Assembly (NCBI GenBank): GCA_007844125.1
Contig: CM017558.1
Span: forward strand, 45,337,460 to 45,401,459
Source: Sinonovacula constricta
Taxonomy: Eukaryota > Mollusca > Bivalvia > Cardiida > Solecurtidae
DNA length: 64,000 nucleotides
Direction: 5' to 3'
Shown here: one piece after another, positions 13,833-28,499 of the stretch
How the letters are laid out: each line of letters starts with the position of its first letter
Numbering within the stretch: the stretch's first letter is position 1
Program-made: the position numbers and the translations under genes
The notes under the pieces: model-generated
The model's input: only the letters and a program-made list of their open reading frames with translations
What the model was told of the DNA's origin: nothing
Databases searched by the model: none

Positions 13833-13884
<52 letters not shown>
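13833..13884. repeat. (TTA)n microsatellite
   Basis: About 17 uninterrupted ATT/TTA units. Confidence 0.98.
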
Positions 13885-16819
13885 TAAGATCACGTTAATT
13901 AATTCTGTCTCATGATCAAAGGCGAGGTGTGTTCACGGCGTGGGGCCTAGGCCCTTATATGTTTATTGATGGCTGTTGCTGTTTAATCTCGATAACCTCT
14001 TTTATTTTCCATTCAACATACGCATCTTGAAAAGATGAGGTCAAGGAACCCTATGTGACAATCAGGATAATTACACAAAGGTAAAAACGGCTCGTAGCCA
14101 CAAAATTCTTCCAATGATGACTTTTTCTGTTGTTCTTTGCCAATATGTGAATGCATTTGAACGGAAAATTTGTACGAAAATAAATAATAAATTACCCATA
14201 TAAAACGTCATAACTTTACTGTCCATAGCAACGTGTTGTTGGCTGGTGTAATTACAATAAGGCAAACTGGTCTTTCAATGAAAAAAATCGCCCCAATAGC
14301 TATAAATATACATACGATCGTAAGTCCATTGGATAAAGTATAATCAAAATACGAGTGCACTTAAACGTTGCTTGTAAGACAATATAAATGGAATGTTCAT
14401 CACTAAAATGAGTGCTGTTACAAGTTTTCAAACGATAACGATACTATGACAACTAGAACAAGGCTGATACTCTGTAACATCAACAGGGACTATTTATAGT
14501 TGAATTAAATTAATTAGAGTATTGAATAAGTCATCATAATGTTTATTTAATTAATTTGTTATTCAAACACGATTAAGATATAATACAATCTCCTTATATT
14601 GTTGACTTATGTTGTTTTTCCTGTTATTTCGTTGAGCCACCAGTTATTTTTAGTAAAAAATTACTGTTTAAAAAACTCTAGAAGACAATTAGATTAATAT
14701 ATAACTATATCCCATAATAACTTACGCAACGTCTAACCGATATTCGTTAGAGATTGGCTTCAGCTGACATGCCATTTCAAGGAGGATAGACATTAAATCA
14801 GTTACAACTTGCCACAAACTCTTTGTTCTTTTTATGAGCTCTTCTCTAGGCTATAGCTAGACAAGACCGATCCAGAGATAGATAATATCAATCAACATCT
14901 TTCAACCAACATCAACTGTTTTGTCAGAAGTGTCAGACAAGTTTGTAGAAACACAAAACCGATACAAAGGCATACGTTCTTCATACTCTTTATCTATATA
15001 ATATCAATAAGACGTTTTAATTTTTCATTCCTTACAAATATATATTCATCTTGTAAATCAATGTAATACCGAATGTCTGTAATACAACAAATACGTAACT
15101 ATATCTATCAAGTAAACAACGACTTATTTCATGGTCTACTACACTATACCAGACAAGACCATTTATCATGCATAGTTTTTTAACAGAAACCATTCTTATT
15201 TGAGTGAATAAACCTAAGTATTTCTTGCAATTACATGCCATTCTGTAAAATATTACCTTAAGTTCTTTGTTGTTGTATTTTTTACGTTCATGGCAGTTTC
15301 TTTTTCGATTTTTTTATACACCAGGCCATACATAAAAAGTTTGTTTGAAATTAACCCATATATATACACAGTGTAAACATGATGATGTTTATGTGTCTTT
15401 ATGAATATTTAATTAACAAATGACACCAAAAGTACAAAATATACAGTTATAATGAATGAAAATTAACTTTATATTTACAACATAAACATGGAACCTTAAT
15501 GAACGGATCCAAAGTAACGAATACTGTGCCTCATTTACAGCTACCGTGTATGGAAACATATACGACAATGATTCTTGTACAACTAATTATGATGGTCTTC
15601 ATGATGTATTCGGTCTTATGTTAGTGAAAAATCGTTTTATGTATACTAGTAATGAATGGTCCAGGATATGACAGATGAATCTAAATTCGTTTCTTACATG
15701 ATTAAAATGCTACAATGCCTTTAACAACGAATCAGGTAATTGATTTGACGCAGTCAAAGCAATGCAGAAAGAAACAGGTTAAAGCATAATGGCAGTAAGT
15801 ACTTGAAACATAATCGAAAATGTCTTTTGTCTTTAAAAATGCAAACAAAAATTTAAAACCTGAAACGATTAAGAAGAAGAATTGATTTTGTGGACCTTAC
15901 AGACATACTATACTTTGATTTGAATTTGCATGAAGTAAGTATTTAAATTTACATTATGCAATACGTTTTTACTGCATCGTTCAGAATAAATTCGATCTTA
16001 CTATGGTACTGTTCATAGGCAGTCTCACGTCATGTTGACATACAATTCGAGCTACACACATCAGTAAAAACACCGAAGAACGTACATGGAGAGCAGCCCT
16101 AGCTAATAAAGTAAAATTAGACATGCATAAGTACCAAACATTTTATGGACATTGGCCGTCGTTGGTATCATGTTTAATTAGCTTTAAGTAGACAGAAGGA
16201 AAACGAAATTTAACATTTTTGTTATGACTGAATTCAATCTACATAAAAAAATATAACAAGACCGTGGTACCACAGTTCTAAGCGTCCGCTAAATAAATTC
16301 ATTTACCACATTTGCTTATTTTAGAGAGCGTTCTTCTATAATAAATGGTTCGCGCTCCAGTGCATCTGCTGTATGCAATGTGATCAAGAAAGTATTTTTT
16401 AAACAAAATTTCCTTAAAAAAGGGTCAAAAGGCGTCTGACTGTGTGACAGACCTTATATAACCACTGTGATTTTGTATGTGGTTGAGTAATAAAATAGAA
16501 AGGAAACACTTGATAATACACACGAAAATTCTCATCTTAATAAACACACATTTTGCAATGCTTTGTGCTCAAAATATATATTTAAAAATCAAATAAAAAA
16601 TTGTTTTGGACCTATCCGAACCTTCTTGTAGATCATGTATTTATTATAATTACCACTCAAGTATTGCTACGTACTATAACCCGATTTAGAGAAAACCTTT
16701 ATCGACCTTGAACGATAATAATAAGAATTGAATCATGATTCTTCTCATCTCTAGTATAAGTTTGCAACATTGTTTTATTTTTTTTTAAAAAAGACAAATA
16801 ACTACAATTAACTATGTGA
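13885..16819. other. AT-rich stretch, nothing firm
   Basis: Near 16020-16100 a short stretch (CTCACGTCATGTTGACAT) echoes 37383-37402 (CTTACGTCATGTTGACAT), suggesting another decayed duplicate. Otherwise featureless. Confidence 0.45.
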
Positions 16820-17230
16820 TTATACACGATTGTTTAAGACTCGTGCCCATTAGCACTCTGTAGCACCACGTAACATATGTATCGTTGTTTATGTCCGTAA
16901 TGCTTACTAAATCATTTCTAGCAACTAATTATATCTACCATTACACGTATGTCATACGTTCTCACGTACATAATTACCTACAGGCAAACAACTGCTTCCT
17001 TGTCAGTATCAGATAGTCTTCCGAATTACAGGATGTTATTAGTGGAGATGTTCGTCCAGGCAAATGGAAACACCCTGACACTTGAATGGCACTGGTAAAA
17101 ACAGCCGGGTCTAGATTTATCTTTATTCTGTGTGAAGTATCTTGTTTGGATTAGGAGAAGCGTTCGTATTTTTCTTATTCCTATTTTTTCTGCAGGTAGT
17201 AATGGTGATGCGACGTTCGAGATGAACATA
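16820..17230. repeat. Segment resembling 28500-28920
   Basis: Shared order of GGCAAACAACTGCTTCCTTGTC / GGCAAAAGCAATGGTATCTTGTC-type blocks, a TGGCA[TC]...CAG...TCTA block, and a final TAATGGTGATGCG / AAATGGAGATGCG. Old duplication, roughly 60-70% similar by eye. Confidence 0.5.
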
Positions 17231-17910
17231 TGGCTGAAAGAAAACAGATTGCGATGTGACTAAGCTACTCCAGGCTATGATCTAGAGACAGAACCTTTCC
17301 CCATTTGTGTTTGCATCTGAATTCTAAACGAATTGTTTAATATAATAAAACGCACAATAAATTCAAAAATTGATAAGAGTAATTTATTGATATGAATATA
17401 AAATAAATTGTACTGCATATATATAACTGCAGTTGTTTTTTGCAATATTTGCTTGTTTGATATCATCACATAACAACGCACTCTGTATATAAATTAAGTC
17501 CTAAAATGGTTAATACTTGTTAAAACGAACCATTAAAGAAATATTTACTTTATCTTAAATTACGTGTTTTATCCCATTTGCTTGTTCACACTGTACAATT
17601 TATTAAAAGCAACTCCATTAACGTTGATATACACATATTTACTTGATATACGACGATCAGTTTTAAACAAAATCCAAGCATGCTTTGCACATGATAGTTA
17701 TGGTAATGGACAACTTAAAACCAACAAGACACATTAAGGTGTTTATGTGTGTGTTTACAGCAGGACCGCTTGCTACAGACAGAAGCATATTGGAGATATA
17801 TTATAATCTACCATTGACTGTACATGTACATGTAGAGCACGAGGTTTCTGGGAAAATTAAATGTTTGTCCCACATCAATCTCTATATAGTATATAATAGG
17901 TAAACCAGAA

Positions 17911-20900
17911 AGTGGTGGTGCATGAAGAAATCAGACCAAACAGAAAACGTCGATAGGTAAATTAAGCTTAAGCAAGGGATAGGTTCATCAGATAAGTTCA
18001 TCAAATATTAAGACCGGTTTTATTGCAGAAATCCTGCATATGTATAAATACTACGCTTTGAGTTGTGTATTAATGGCATACATTCTGGGACTATATCTTC
18101 ACAAACGAACTTCCTCCAATTCTTAATCTATAATCATATTAAAAACAATATCGCTAAGTTGATTTAACTTCAAATACTATATGCTTATACTAAATATTAG
18201 TTTTACGTTAGTAGTTTATGTTTTTAGAATCATTAACTTGCTTCTGCTAAATTTGAAACAATGAGAGGCTCATATGTTAACATTGCAGAAGCACAATTTC
18301 CTGTGATATGTAAATGATATAGCAACTAGAAATGCGTTTACAGAGGAATGCTTTAAATTGGGAACCATAGGCGTCGTGTTGTCTTGAGATATAATCTATT
18401 CTTCAACAGTAAGGATTTCGCATTAAGACATACACTTTAGTGAGACAGCTGCTTTATAAAGTTTCTCTTAAAGAAATACCAATGCATTTTATTTAGACTA
18501 AATCAAATATGACCAAGCAAATATCAAAATTACATAAAATACATTTTCAAAACTATTAATAGCTAAATAACATAATAGCTGACTTAATTCCGATACCTTC
18601 ACAATAATAATTCATAAGTAGTCTCAATAGTTCAATCCTCGACGAGAAGCTGTAAGAAGATAAAATCTTGTTCATCTATCATTATTAGCCAGCCATCAGG
18701 AAACGGTTTAAGAAATTGTATAAAATGCCTGTAGCTGAATGGCTTTGCTGTAAGTAGCGCTAAGCTACTATCTCAGTCATAATTTTGGCTGAAACAGACA
18801 ACTGTACACTGGTCATTCTTTCGCTGGTACGAGTAAAACTGTAAAGGATTGACACTTTCAGGGTTGCTATTTCGCTGTGACTTTTCTTCTCTTGTCGATA
18901 CCTGTACAAATCCGTCTCCAGTTTCGCCAGGGCATTCCTGCCTGTTCGCTCTCTTTACTTCTCAAGGTGTTATCGTGTTTTATCTTTTATTTTACATTTT
19001 CTAATTCTGGGTAAATAATGTTTTCCAGAATGTCTATTTATCTGTAAAGGTGTTTATGTCATTCTCTTCTTGGATCAATATTACTTGAACACATTTACAA
19101 TAAAAAATATTTGGAATCCTATTTCAATAATAAAAAGTCCATTTTTACGAATATTAAGTAGTTTCATTCACAATTTGGGGGTGTTGCATGTTATGTGCAA
19201 TGTACGCCTATTCCTATCCGGAGTAGGGCAACAAACAAATATAAGTAATATATTTTTATATATTAAAAACGCAAAGTATGGCTGGTGAAGACATTTAGAC
19301 GAAGGCCAGGATTCCGTTTTATGAGTTAAATCCGCAGACAAGTGATTTGTGCCGCAAAGAATAAAGGATTCCTGCTCCGACAAAACCATTTTTCGTAACA
19401 AGAACGATATAAATCACAATGATAACGCGAGTTTTATTTTTTAAATGGGTTGTGCTACATAAACGATCCTCCACTGGTACCTTTGATTCAGTTTCTTCGG
19501 CATATCATGAATAGTGCTTAATCCATTTATTATATGTCTCTACTCTAACTCTTGCATGATCCCTTATCATTATAAAATGCATCTGCATAAACAACGGATA
19601 ATAACGCAATGACATTAATGGCTACACATATGCATATTTTTAAAAGATACATTCCTTGCTTATCAGTATGTTTCCCATACTAACAATGAGGTAAATGATA
19701 AAAGATCCGTGTAAGATGAGATATTTACTCCTAGATTTTATAACGCCTTAATATAAATACAAATAAGGATGATAGAAGAATAAGCTTCTCTAGCATTATC
19801 GACAGGAAAGTTTGTAAATACGTAAAGGTAGCAAGCTTACTGGATGTTAGGTAAACAATAGAACTGAGTGTGGGCTAATAATTATTTGCATGCCTTTTCT
19901 TTCGCCTCTCCACATACCTGATGATGAGTTTTATTTATTATGACAAATACGTTTGCTGTCAGAATATCATAACTATAATTTGTTATTATCTAATCATGCA
20001 TTCATGGCAGAAGTATGCTACAATTGTGTGAGGAGGATATGTATTAAAAACCATAACCTTGAGATGCATAACAAAGGAGCCATACATTATATGTTTGTAT
20101 CAATTGTAAATAAGAAACTTGAAACGTTTGATTTTTACATCCCGTTTGTTATATATTCTAATTGAAGGAATAAATTGCTGGACGTATATGTTTACAAAGG
20201 CGGTATTTTTGTTGCAGTATGGTAAAAGAGTTAGACGAACATTAGTTCAACTTATTGAATACAATCTCATGCCTTTAAATGTATAAGACTAATCTTTCAA
20301 ATATATTATGTTCTAAAGAGTCCAAATAATATAATTAAACCGTGTGCAAAAATAACCAATCTTACAGAAAGGGACTAAAAATCGCTGACTGAGGTGTGAT
20401 AAATGCCATTAACAATTTACACGTAAGGAGAGTAGAAGTATTTCAAAGACGTACAAAAGTTCATATTTTATATTCATGTTTTATATAAAACATCTAGTAG
20501 ACCATTAATTTACAAAGAGGTCAAAATTATGTTCAGTAAAAATTATTTTATAAAACGACATTTAACATATCATTGTTGATAACGAATCAGTTGTAGATAA
20601 ATGATTGTCTTTATTTTACATGCGTTAAATTCTATATGTATATTTCTCCCGTTACATTTAAAATTAGATATGCTTTATTGTTTGCCATGACATCCATTTC
20701 CAGATATGATCGACCATAGCGACGAAAATGAAACCACGATTTTTTTTATTTATATTATTATGATATTTATATCATTATATTTTCTTCATAGATTGAAACA
20801 TAGGAAACACATGTGATTATGACGGATAATACTTTTATTTCTATCACTACTGAAGAGCATATCATGTTGTCCTTCTTACACCGATACAACATAATACAAC

Positions 20901-21085
20901 AAGAAAATGCATAATAATACAGGATCACACACGATCATACATAATCAGCATGTGGCTCCGCGTAATATTTGCTGAGTTATGTTCCAAATGGTTTCTAAAC
21001 TAATACTTGTGATTAATACTAGCTAGCATTATGCCTTCATCAAACGTTTTTTTCATAATTAGTATCACCCAGGCTAAGAGATACA
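17911..21085. repeat. Tandem segmental duplication, copy 1 (about 3.2 kb)
   Basis: Starts at AGTGGTGGTGCAT and ends GAGATACA. It is collinear over its whole length with 21086-24777 (about 95% identity by eye, small indels). Shared landmarks: GATAGGTTCATCAG (17969/21149), GGCGTCGTGTTGTCTTGAG (18371/21561), GCATGTGGCTCCGCGTAA (20950/24640). A 70-codon frame in both copies differs by five replacement changes and one silent change and lacks an ATG, so the block is taken as non-coding. Confidence 0.95.
18240..18480. repeat. Segment with a diverged third copy at 26035-26240
   Basis: CTTGCTTCTGCTAAATTTGA and AGAAATGCGTTTACAG here match CTCGCTTCTGGCAAATGTGA and AGAAATGCGTTTTAAA at 26046 and 26139. 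This suggests that the 3.2 kb unit was duplicated at least twice, the oldest copy being much decayed. Confidence 0.6.
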
Positions 21086-23896
21086 ATGGTGGTGCATTAA
21101 GAAATCAGGCCAAACAGAAAACGTCGATAGGTAAATAAGCTTAAGCATGGGATAGGTTCATCAGAAAAGTTCATCAAATATTAAGACCGGTTTTATTGCA
21201 GAAATCCTGCATATTTCTCAGTTATAAATACTAAGCTTTGAGTTGTGACACAGTTGTATTAATGGCATACATTCTGGGACTATATCTTCACAAACGATCT
21301 TCCTCCAATTCTTAATCTATAATCATATTAGAAACAATATCGCTAAGTTGATTTAACATCAAATACTATATGCTTATACTAAATTTTAGTTTTACGTTAG
21401 TAGTTTATGTTTTTTTTAGAATCATTGACTTTCTTCTTCTAAAGTTGAATCAATGAGAAGCTCATATGTTAACATGGCAGAAGCACAATCTCCTGTAAAA
21501 TGTAAATGATATAGCAAATAGAAATGCGTTTACAGAGGAATGTTTTAAATTGGGAACCATAGGCGTCGTGTTGTCTTGAGATATAATCTATTCTTCAACA
21601 GTAAGGATTTCGCATTAAGACATACACTATAGTGAGACAGCAGCTTCATAAAGTTTCTCTTAAATGAAATACCAATACATTTTATTTAGACTAAATCAAA
21701 TATGACCGAGCAAATATCAAAATTCATGTTCAAAACTAATAATAGCTAAATAACATAATAGCTGACTTAATGCCGATACCTTCACAATAATAATTCATAA
21801 GCAGTCTCAATAGTTCAATCCTCGACGAGAAGATGAGAGCTGTAAGAAGATAAAATCTTGTTCATCTATCATTATTAGCCAGCCATCGGGAAACGGTTTA
21901 ACGAATTGTATAAAGTGCCTGTAGCTGAATGGCTTTGCTGTAAGTAGAGCTAAGCTACTATCTCAATAATAATTTTGGCTGAAACAGATAACTATACACT
22001 AGTCATTCTTTCGCTGGTACGAGTAAAACTGTAAAGGATTGACACTTTCAGGATTGCTGGGACTTTTCTTCTCTTGTCGATACCTATACACATCAGTCTC
22101 CGGTTTCGCCAGGCCATTCCTGCCTTTTCGCTCTCTTTTCTTCTCAAGGTGTTATTGTGTTTTATCTTTTATTTTACATTTTCTAATTCTGGGTAAATAA
22201 TGTTTTCCAGAATGTCTATTTATCTGTAAAGGTGTTTTATGCCATTCTCTTCTTGGATCAATATTACTTTAACACATTTACAATAAAAAAAAATTGAATC
22301 CTATTTCAATAATAAAAAGTCCATTTTTACGAATATTAAGTAGTTTCATTCACAACTTGGGGGGTGTTGCATGTTATGTGCGATATACGCTTATTCCTAT
22401 CCGGAGTAGGACAACAAACAAATATAAGTAATATTTTTATATATATTAAATACGCAAGTATGGCTGGTGAAAACATTTAGACGAAGACCAGGATTACGAT
22501 TAACATCCGTTTTATGAGTTAAATCCGCAGACAAGTGATTTGTGCCGCAAAGAATAAAGGATTCCTGCTCCGACAAAACCATTTTTCGTAACAAGAACGA
22601 TATAAATCACAATGATAACGCGAGTTTTATTTTTTGAATGGGTTGTGCTACATAAACGATCCTCCACTGGTACCTTTGATTCAGTTTCTTCGGCATATCA
22701 TGAATAGTGCTTAATCCATTTATTATATGTCTCTACTCTCACTCTTGCATGATCCCTTATCATTATAAAATGCATCTGCATAAACAACGGATAATAACGC
22801 AATGACATTAATGGCTACGCATATGCATATTTTTAAAAGATACATTCCTTGCTTATCAGTATGTTTCCCATACTAACTGTGAGGTAAATAATAAAAGATC
22901 CGTGTAATATGAGATATTTACTCCTAGATTTTATAACGCCTTAATATAAATGCAAATAAGGATGATAGAAGAATAAGCTTCCCTAGCATTATCGACAGGA
23001 AAGTTTGTAAAAACGGAAAGGTAGCAAGCTTACTGGATGTTAGGTAAACAATAGAACTGAGTGTGGGCTAATAATTATTTGCATGCCTTTTCTTTTGCCT
23101 CTCCACATACCTGATTATGAGTTTTATTTATTATGACAAATACGTTTGCTGTCAGAATATCATAACTATAATTTGTTATTATCTAATCATGTATTCATGA
23201 CAGAAGTATGCTACAATTGTGTGAGGAGGATATGTATTAAAAACCATAACCTTAAGATGCATAACAAAGGAGCCATACATTATATGTTTGTATCAATTGA
23301 AAATAAGAAACTTGAAACGTTTGATTTTTACATTCCGTTTGTTATTTTTTCTAATTGAAGGAAATAAATTGTTGGACGTATATGTTTACAAAGGCGATAT
23401 TTTTGTTGCAGTATGGTAAAAGAGTTAGACGGACATTAGTTCAAGTTATTGAATACATTCTCCTCTCTTTAAATCTTTTAAATTTTCTAATCTTTTAAAT
23501 ATATTATGTTCTAAAGAGTTCAAATAATATAATCAAAACGTGTGCAAAAATAGCCAATTTTAGAGAAAGAGACTAAAGATCACTGACTGAGGTGTGATAA
23601 ATGTCTTTAAAAATTTACAGGTAAGGAGAGTAGAAGTATTTCAATGACGTACAAAAGTTCATATTTTATATTCATGTTTTATATAAAATATCTAGTAGAT
23701 TATTAATTTACAAAGAGGTCAAAATTATGTTCAGTAAAAAATATTTTATAAAATGACATTTAACATATCAATGTTGATAACGAATTAGTTGTAGATAAAT
23801 GATTATCTTTATTTAGCATGCGTTAAAATTCTAAATGTAGATTTCTCCCGTTACATTTGATATGAGATATGCATTATTGTTTGCTATGACATTCAT

Positions 23897-24422
23897 CGGT
23901 TTAGGTTTTTTCATTAATAAGAGTTACTTTTTCACAAGTAGAAGAAAAGTGTCCAGTAAAGGAAAGTAGCGTTTATCTTTGATAAATAAGTTAAAGTGAT
24001 ACGGGACGAGGCTAAATTACCAAACCAAGTGCAAACAATGTTTGATACAATTAAACAATTAAACACAATATTTGATACAATAAACATTATACTTGATACA
24101 ATAAACACAATATTTGATAAATAAACACTATAATTGATACAATTAAACACTATATTTGATACAATAAATACTACATTTGATACAGTAAACACTATATTTG
24201 ATACAATAAACACTATATTTGATGCAATAAACACTATACAATGAAACACTATATTTAATACAATAAAACTCTATATTTGATGGCTACTATCAAAGAGAGG
24301 AATTCCATTATTATATCTTCAGAGAAAAACAGAATTTTACATAATGACAGATGCGTATAAAACTTGAGTGTATCTATTTCGCTGAAAAGATCAGTAGGAC
24401 TTACTATTACTACCAAATGCAT
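23897..24422. mobile_element. About 0.5 kb insertion in copy 2 of the duplication
   Basis: Absent from copy 1, where the flanks join at 20697. Only CAT is repeated at the two ends, so no convincing target duplication is seen. It holds a tandem array and unidentified AT-rich flanks. A deletion from copy 1 is the alternative. Confidence 0.7.
24041..24284. repeat. About 21-bp minisatellite inside the insertion
   Basis: About 12 degenerate units of ACAATAAACACTATATTTGAT. The period of seven codons gives a spurious minus-strand ORF of VFIVSNI-type repeats. Confidence 0.9.
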
Positions 24423-25437
24423 TTCCGGATATGATCGACCATAGCGACGAAAATGAAACCATGACTTGCTTTATTATCTTCATAGATTGAAACATAGGAA
24501 ACACGCGTGATTATGACGGATACTACTTTTATTTCCATCACTACTGAAGAGCATATCATGTTGTCTTTCTTACACCGATACAACATAATACAACAAAATA
24601 ATGCAAAATAATACAAGATCACACACGATCATACAAAATCAGCATGTGGCTCCGCGTAACATTTGCTGAGTTATGTTCCAAATGGTTTCTAAACTAATAC
24701 TTGTGATTAATACTAGCTAGCATTATGCCTTCATCACACGTTTTTCATAATTAGTATCATCCAGGCTAAGAGATACATTCTATTAATTGCCGACTCTACG
24801 CAAAATAACTAGTCCGGTGATAATGATGTTCGTGGAAACGATTCAAACATCCTGGCACATAACAAGTACAACTATCTAGGACACATCTATTTTTACTAGA
24901 GCAGCAGTCTTTAGAAGGACGCTAATGCGGTGTTGGTGATGATTATATGACTTGTGAAAATCAAACTGCTCACGTTAGACTTTATTGCTAAGATAGAACT
25001 TTCTTATGTTTGCAATAAATCTGGATGAGCATAAGAAAATTAGCTTCCAACATAGGAAATTCAAATAAAATAAACAAGCAGGTATGAACTTGCATCGGCA
25101 TTATGTACACATTCAGACTAATTGCTAAAAGAAATATCTCTATTCAATTTCTGTTCATTCATTCATGACCGATCCTTATAAACATGGGTAAATAAGGCTT
25201 TAAAGTTCATTTGAAGTTTGTTTGATTTGCTATCAATAATTTTTTTACATAAGTCAATACTCTTTCTCAGAAAATCCCATTGTTTTGAAAAGCTTCGATT
25301 TACATCATGAAGTATGTATTATAAAGGTTTAAAGTAAAATGAACAAGTAAGTTGGTAAAACATATGTGTTCAATCGCTATTCTTTACTAGATTACATGTA
25401 ATTTAACAACAAGCATTCCTTGGTATTAGAATAATAA

Positions 25438-25760
25438 TAGGTAAATAAGAAAAGGTCCTATCAAAACTCCAACAGATATTTAAATTTTATCCATCATTAG
25501 ATAAAGGCAAACAAGGTAAATGCAAATGTGAAAAACAAACAAACACAGAGACGAGACATAACACACATAGAGAAAAACCATCAGTTACCGCCTTGGTACG
25601 GTCAGTCGGCAAAAGGGTCAACTGGGGTGCTTAAACCTGGTTTGTGGAGCGCTCCAACTTCGCACTTCCTGAAGGTTTTTCTAGCAAACAAACAGTGTAA
25701 ATAACAACATCCCGTCAAAGTGAAACAACTAACAGTAAGCACCTGCATCGGGAGTTAAAA
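25438..25760 (-). mobile_element. RPT-A copy (minus)
   Basis: Begins TAGGTAAATAAGAAAAGGTC, the complement of the family 3' end, and extends through all landmarks to beyond CACTTCCTGAAGG. Confidence 0.9.
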
Positions 25761-26034
25761 AAATACAATGAACTTATATACACACATTACAACTAGCAAC
25801 AAAATAAACTATAAACATATGTACAGTATGTACAGTAGATAAAATCCTCGGCAACGTAAAAACAAAAATCCCAAACGAGAGATCAGTTTGAAATAAAACA
25901 GCTCATGCGCTGATATATTATAAGATATTATAGGAAAAAATAAAACAGCACAAGCGCTGATATATTATAAGATATTTTAAGAAAAAATAAAACATAAACA
26001 AGCATTCGTTCTTTCGAAACAGGATGTTTTCTTA

Positions 26035-26240
26035 TAATCATAGACTCGCTTCTGGCAAATGTGAATGACTGAAAGGTTCGAACGTTAACACTGGAAACCC
26101 ATTTCTCATGGTGTGAAAATTTTAACGCTTCTGTGTCTAAGAAATGCGTTTTAAACTGAACGCTTGGCATCTTGATGTCTTCAGGCCTGCATACTTTTAT
26201 CAGCTGTAAAGATTTAAAGTTAAGCCACTCACTTTCATGA
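26035..26240. repeat. Decayed relative of the 3.2 kb unit
   Basis: See the match to 18240-18480. Both also share a GCATCTTGATGTCTTCAGG / GGCGTCGTGTTGTCTTGAG block at equivalent spacing. Confidence 0.6.
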
Positions 26241-27150
26241 AACATTCTTGATAACTAGTTCAATCCTAACACATTATGGCGTTAACCTTTACGGGTAGGA
26301 CCTCTCAGCTTATACTGACGACCTTTGTAAAAACTAGTACTACTCTTTATTACAGAAATCGGTGTTGTTATATTTCACTATCTTCATTACTACTATACTG
26401 CTTGTCCATCAGTTGTCCGTTTACAAATATCGTTGATATTACTGCTGTTCTTTTGATAATGCGACAATACATAGGCATACGTTTAACATGAAATATTCTA
26501 ATGATTTGTTTTTCTACAAACATAATGAACAATTATTGGCCTACAACGGATTGTTGTTTTGCATAGAAATATAAAAAAAATGGCAAAGACATCATAATGA
26601 GCAACCTTCTGCTAAACGATAAATGACAAAATGTTATTCTAACACGAGTGTTCTTACAAACAATGGTACTAGAACTTAATTAGCTTTTTTTGAAATAGTA
26701 ATGCGATACGATGACACAATGTCAATGCCATATCAGAATCGTGACATGTTTATGCAACATTAAGACACAACCTTTCTCTGATGCCAATCTGTTTAGCTGT
26801 ATGAATAGATTAGAGTCATCCTGACATTTTCCTATCCAGCCATCAAATCGTGCCAGGGTGCAGGTTCTTTTTTTGCAAATCCTGAGAGGATCTCAAAGCA
26901 GTAAAACCAAGTTGCACTTGACAAATACAGCATCCATTCTATTTAAATGCCACTCATATTGCGAAGATTAGGTCAGTTTGATATTGATATATGATATTGA
27001 TATGTCATATATAGAATGATGCTAAATAAAAGTGAGATGGTAAACAACTTAGGGAACGTGCTGTATTAAAATGTAGAGGCGATTTTAGAAATTCATGAAA
27101 TCAATTGTTAATAGATTGTTCTATTTAAATTTATGTTAAAAACATTTGAT

Positions 27151-27420
27151 AAGAAAAAGAAATAAGGATATGTCCTATGAGAATTATCACAAATAATAAT
27201 TTTTAACTACCACTAGACAAAGATTTACAAACACAGAGACGAGATATTACACACATAAAGAAAGATCAACAGTTACCCCCATAGAACGGTCTGTCTGGGG
27301 TCGGACTAGGGTACTAGCTTGTGGAGCACTCAAACTTAGCACTTCATAACGGGTGTTCCCACGGACAAACGATTTAAAAACATCCCATCAAAAAGAGACA
27401 ATAAACAGTAAACAGCTAAA
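27151..27420 (-). mobile_element. RPT-A copy (minus), diverged
   Basis: Contains GAGACGAGATATTACACAC, CAGTTACCCCCATAGAACGG and GTGGAGCACTC. More decayed than the 25.4 kb copy. Confidence 0.8.
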
Positions 27421-28499
27421 TTGGGAGTAAAAAACTGATATAAGAATACTATTCACAAACAATACAATACTTATTATAATGAACTGTCAACAAATGTACA
27501 ATATGTAAAGGAGATAAAAGTATACGCATATATTCCAATACAATATTTCGTATATGCAGTGTTTTGGTGGACCATTGGTAATTTCTCTTTTTTCAAAATC
27601 CATTTTCCTTAAAATATGGTACGACATAATGCTTTCCACGGCTGCTGAAAAGAAAACGCGTATGATTGTACTTGTTTTCTTGAACGTTTATCCTAGTTAC
27701 GGAGAATATTAACTGGTTCTTTTGTAGATAGTACAATGGCACCTTTGATCACATGTAGCGTCACAATGGATCTAAGTTTCATGTGAGGCGAAACTGATAA
27801 AAGGTCAAAGACAGGTAGAAATAAAAATCAGACTGAATGCATGAGTTTAAAACCTCTTGCAATAACGCTGTTAATAAGGCGTCTTAGAAAATGTTTGGAT
27901 ATTATTTTCATGCAAATAGTAGGTAATAGTCCTTGTCGGATTTGGCATATTTATTTCTTTTGGAGAAAATGTTTTTTTTCAGGCACATTATCGCGATTAT
28001 GCAAGACTTCATTCAATGACCCTGTAACATTAACAAATTAATTTATTGTACATACTGCTTTAGGATAGGTGTCAATTAGTTGTCAATTTGGCTTCTCTAC
28101 TTGATATTGCCAGATTACATCGTCTTTTAATCTTATCTTAAAACCTATTACGACCCATCGGTTTCATTAGGTTTTGGCAGCCGTGATGTACTAGACATTC
28201 TCAAAAATGTTGTCTTAAAACACGTTGAGTCAACTACTATTGAAATTATCGAACACTGAAATATAAATTATACAATGAAGATACAAAAAAACCTATTGTT
28301 CTTAGTAACAAAAGCATAAATTAGAATTAGAATCTAAATCAATGACTGTTGACACGGTATCTGAAACTATCCTGCATAATTGTATTTATTTAATATTCGG
28401 AAACTGCACTTCCTTGGATGTGTTAGCCAAATTGTACTTTGCAATGAAAAAGAAATCGTATAAAAATGTGTAAAGCAACATATTTAACTTATATACAAA

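Larger units (their letters stand above)
21086..24777. repeat. Tandem segmental duplication, copy 2
   Basis: Begins ATGGTGGTGCAT directly at the end of copy 1 and ends GAGATACA at 24777. It matches copy 1 throughout, apart from an extra segment of about 526 bp at 23897-24422. Confidence 0.95.

Noticed and set aside
13709..13915. Poly-leucine frame
   Set aside because: Translation of the (TTA)n microsatellite.
19953..20165. 70-codon frame repeated at 23146-23358
   Set aside because: It starts with TTG, not ATG. The two copies differ by five replacement changes and one silent change, so there is no sign of protein-level constraint; similarity comes from the segmental duplication.
23932..24249. 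105-codon minus-strand frame with VFIVSNI repeats
   Set aside because: Generated by the 21-bp tandem array, whose period is seven codons.
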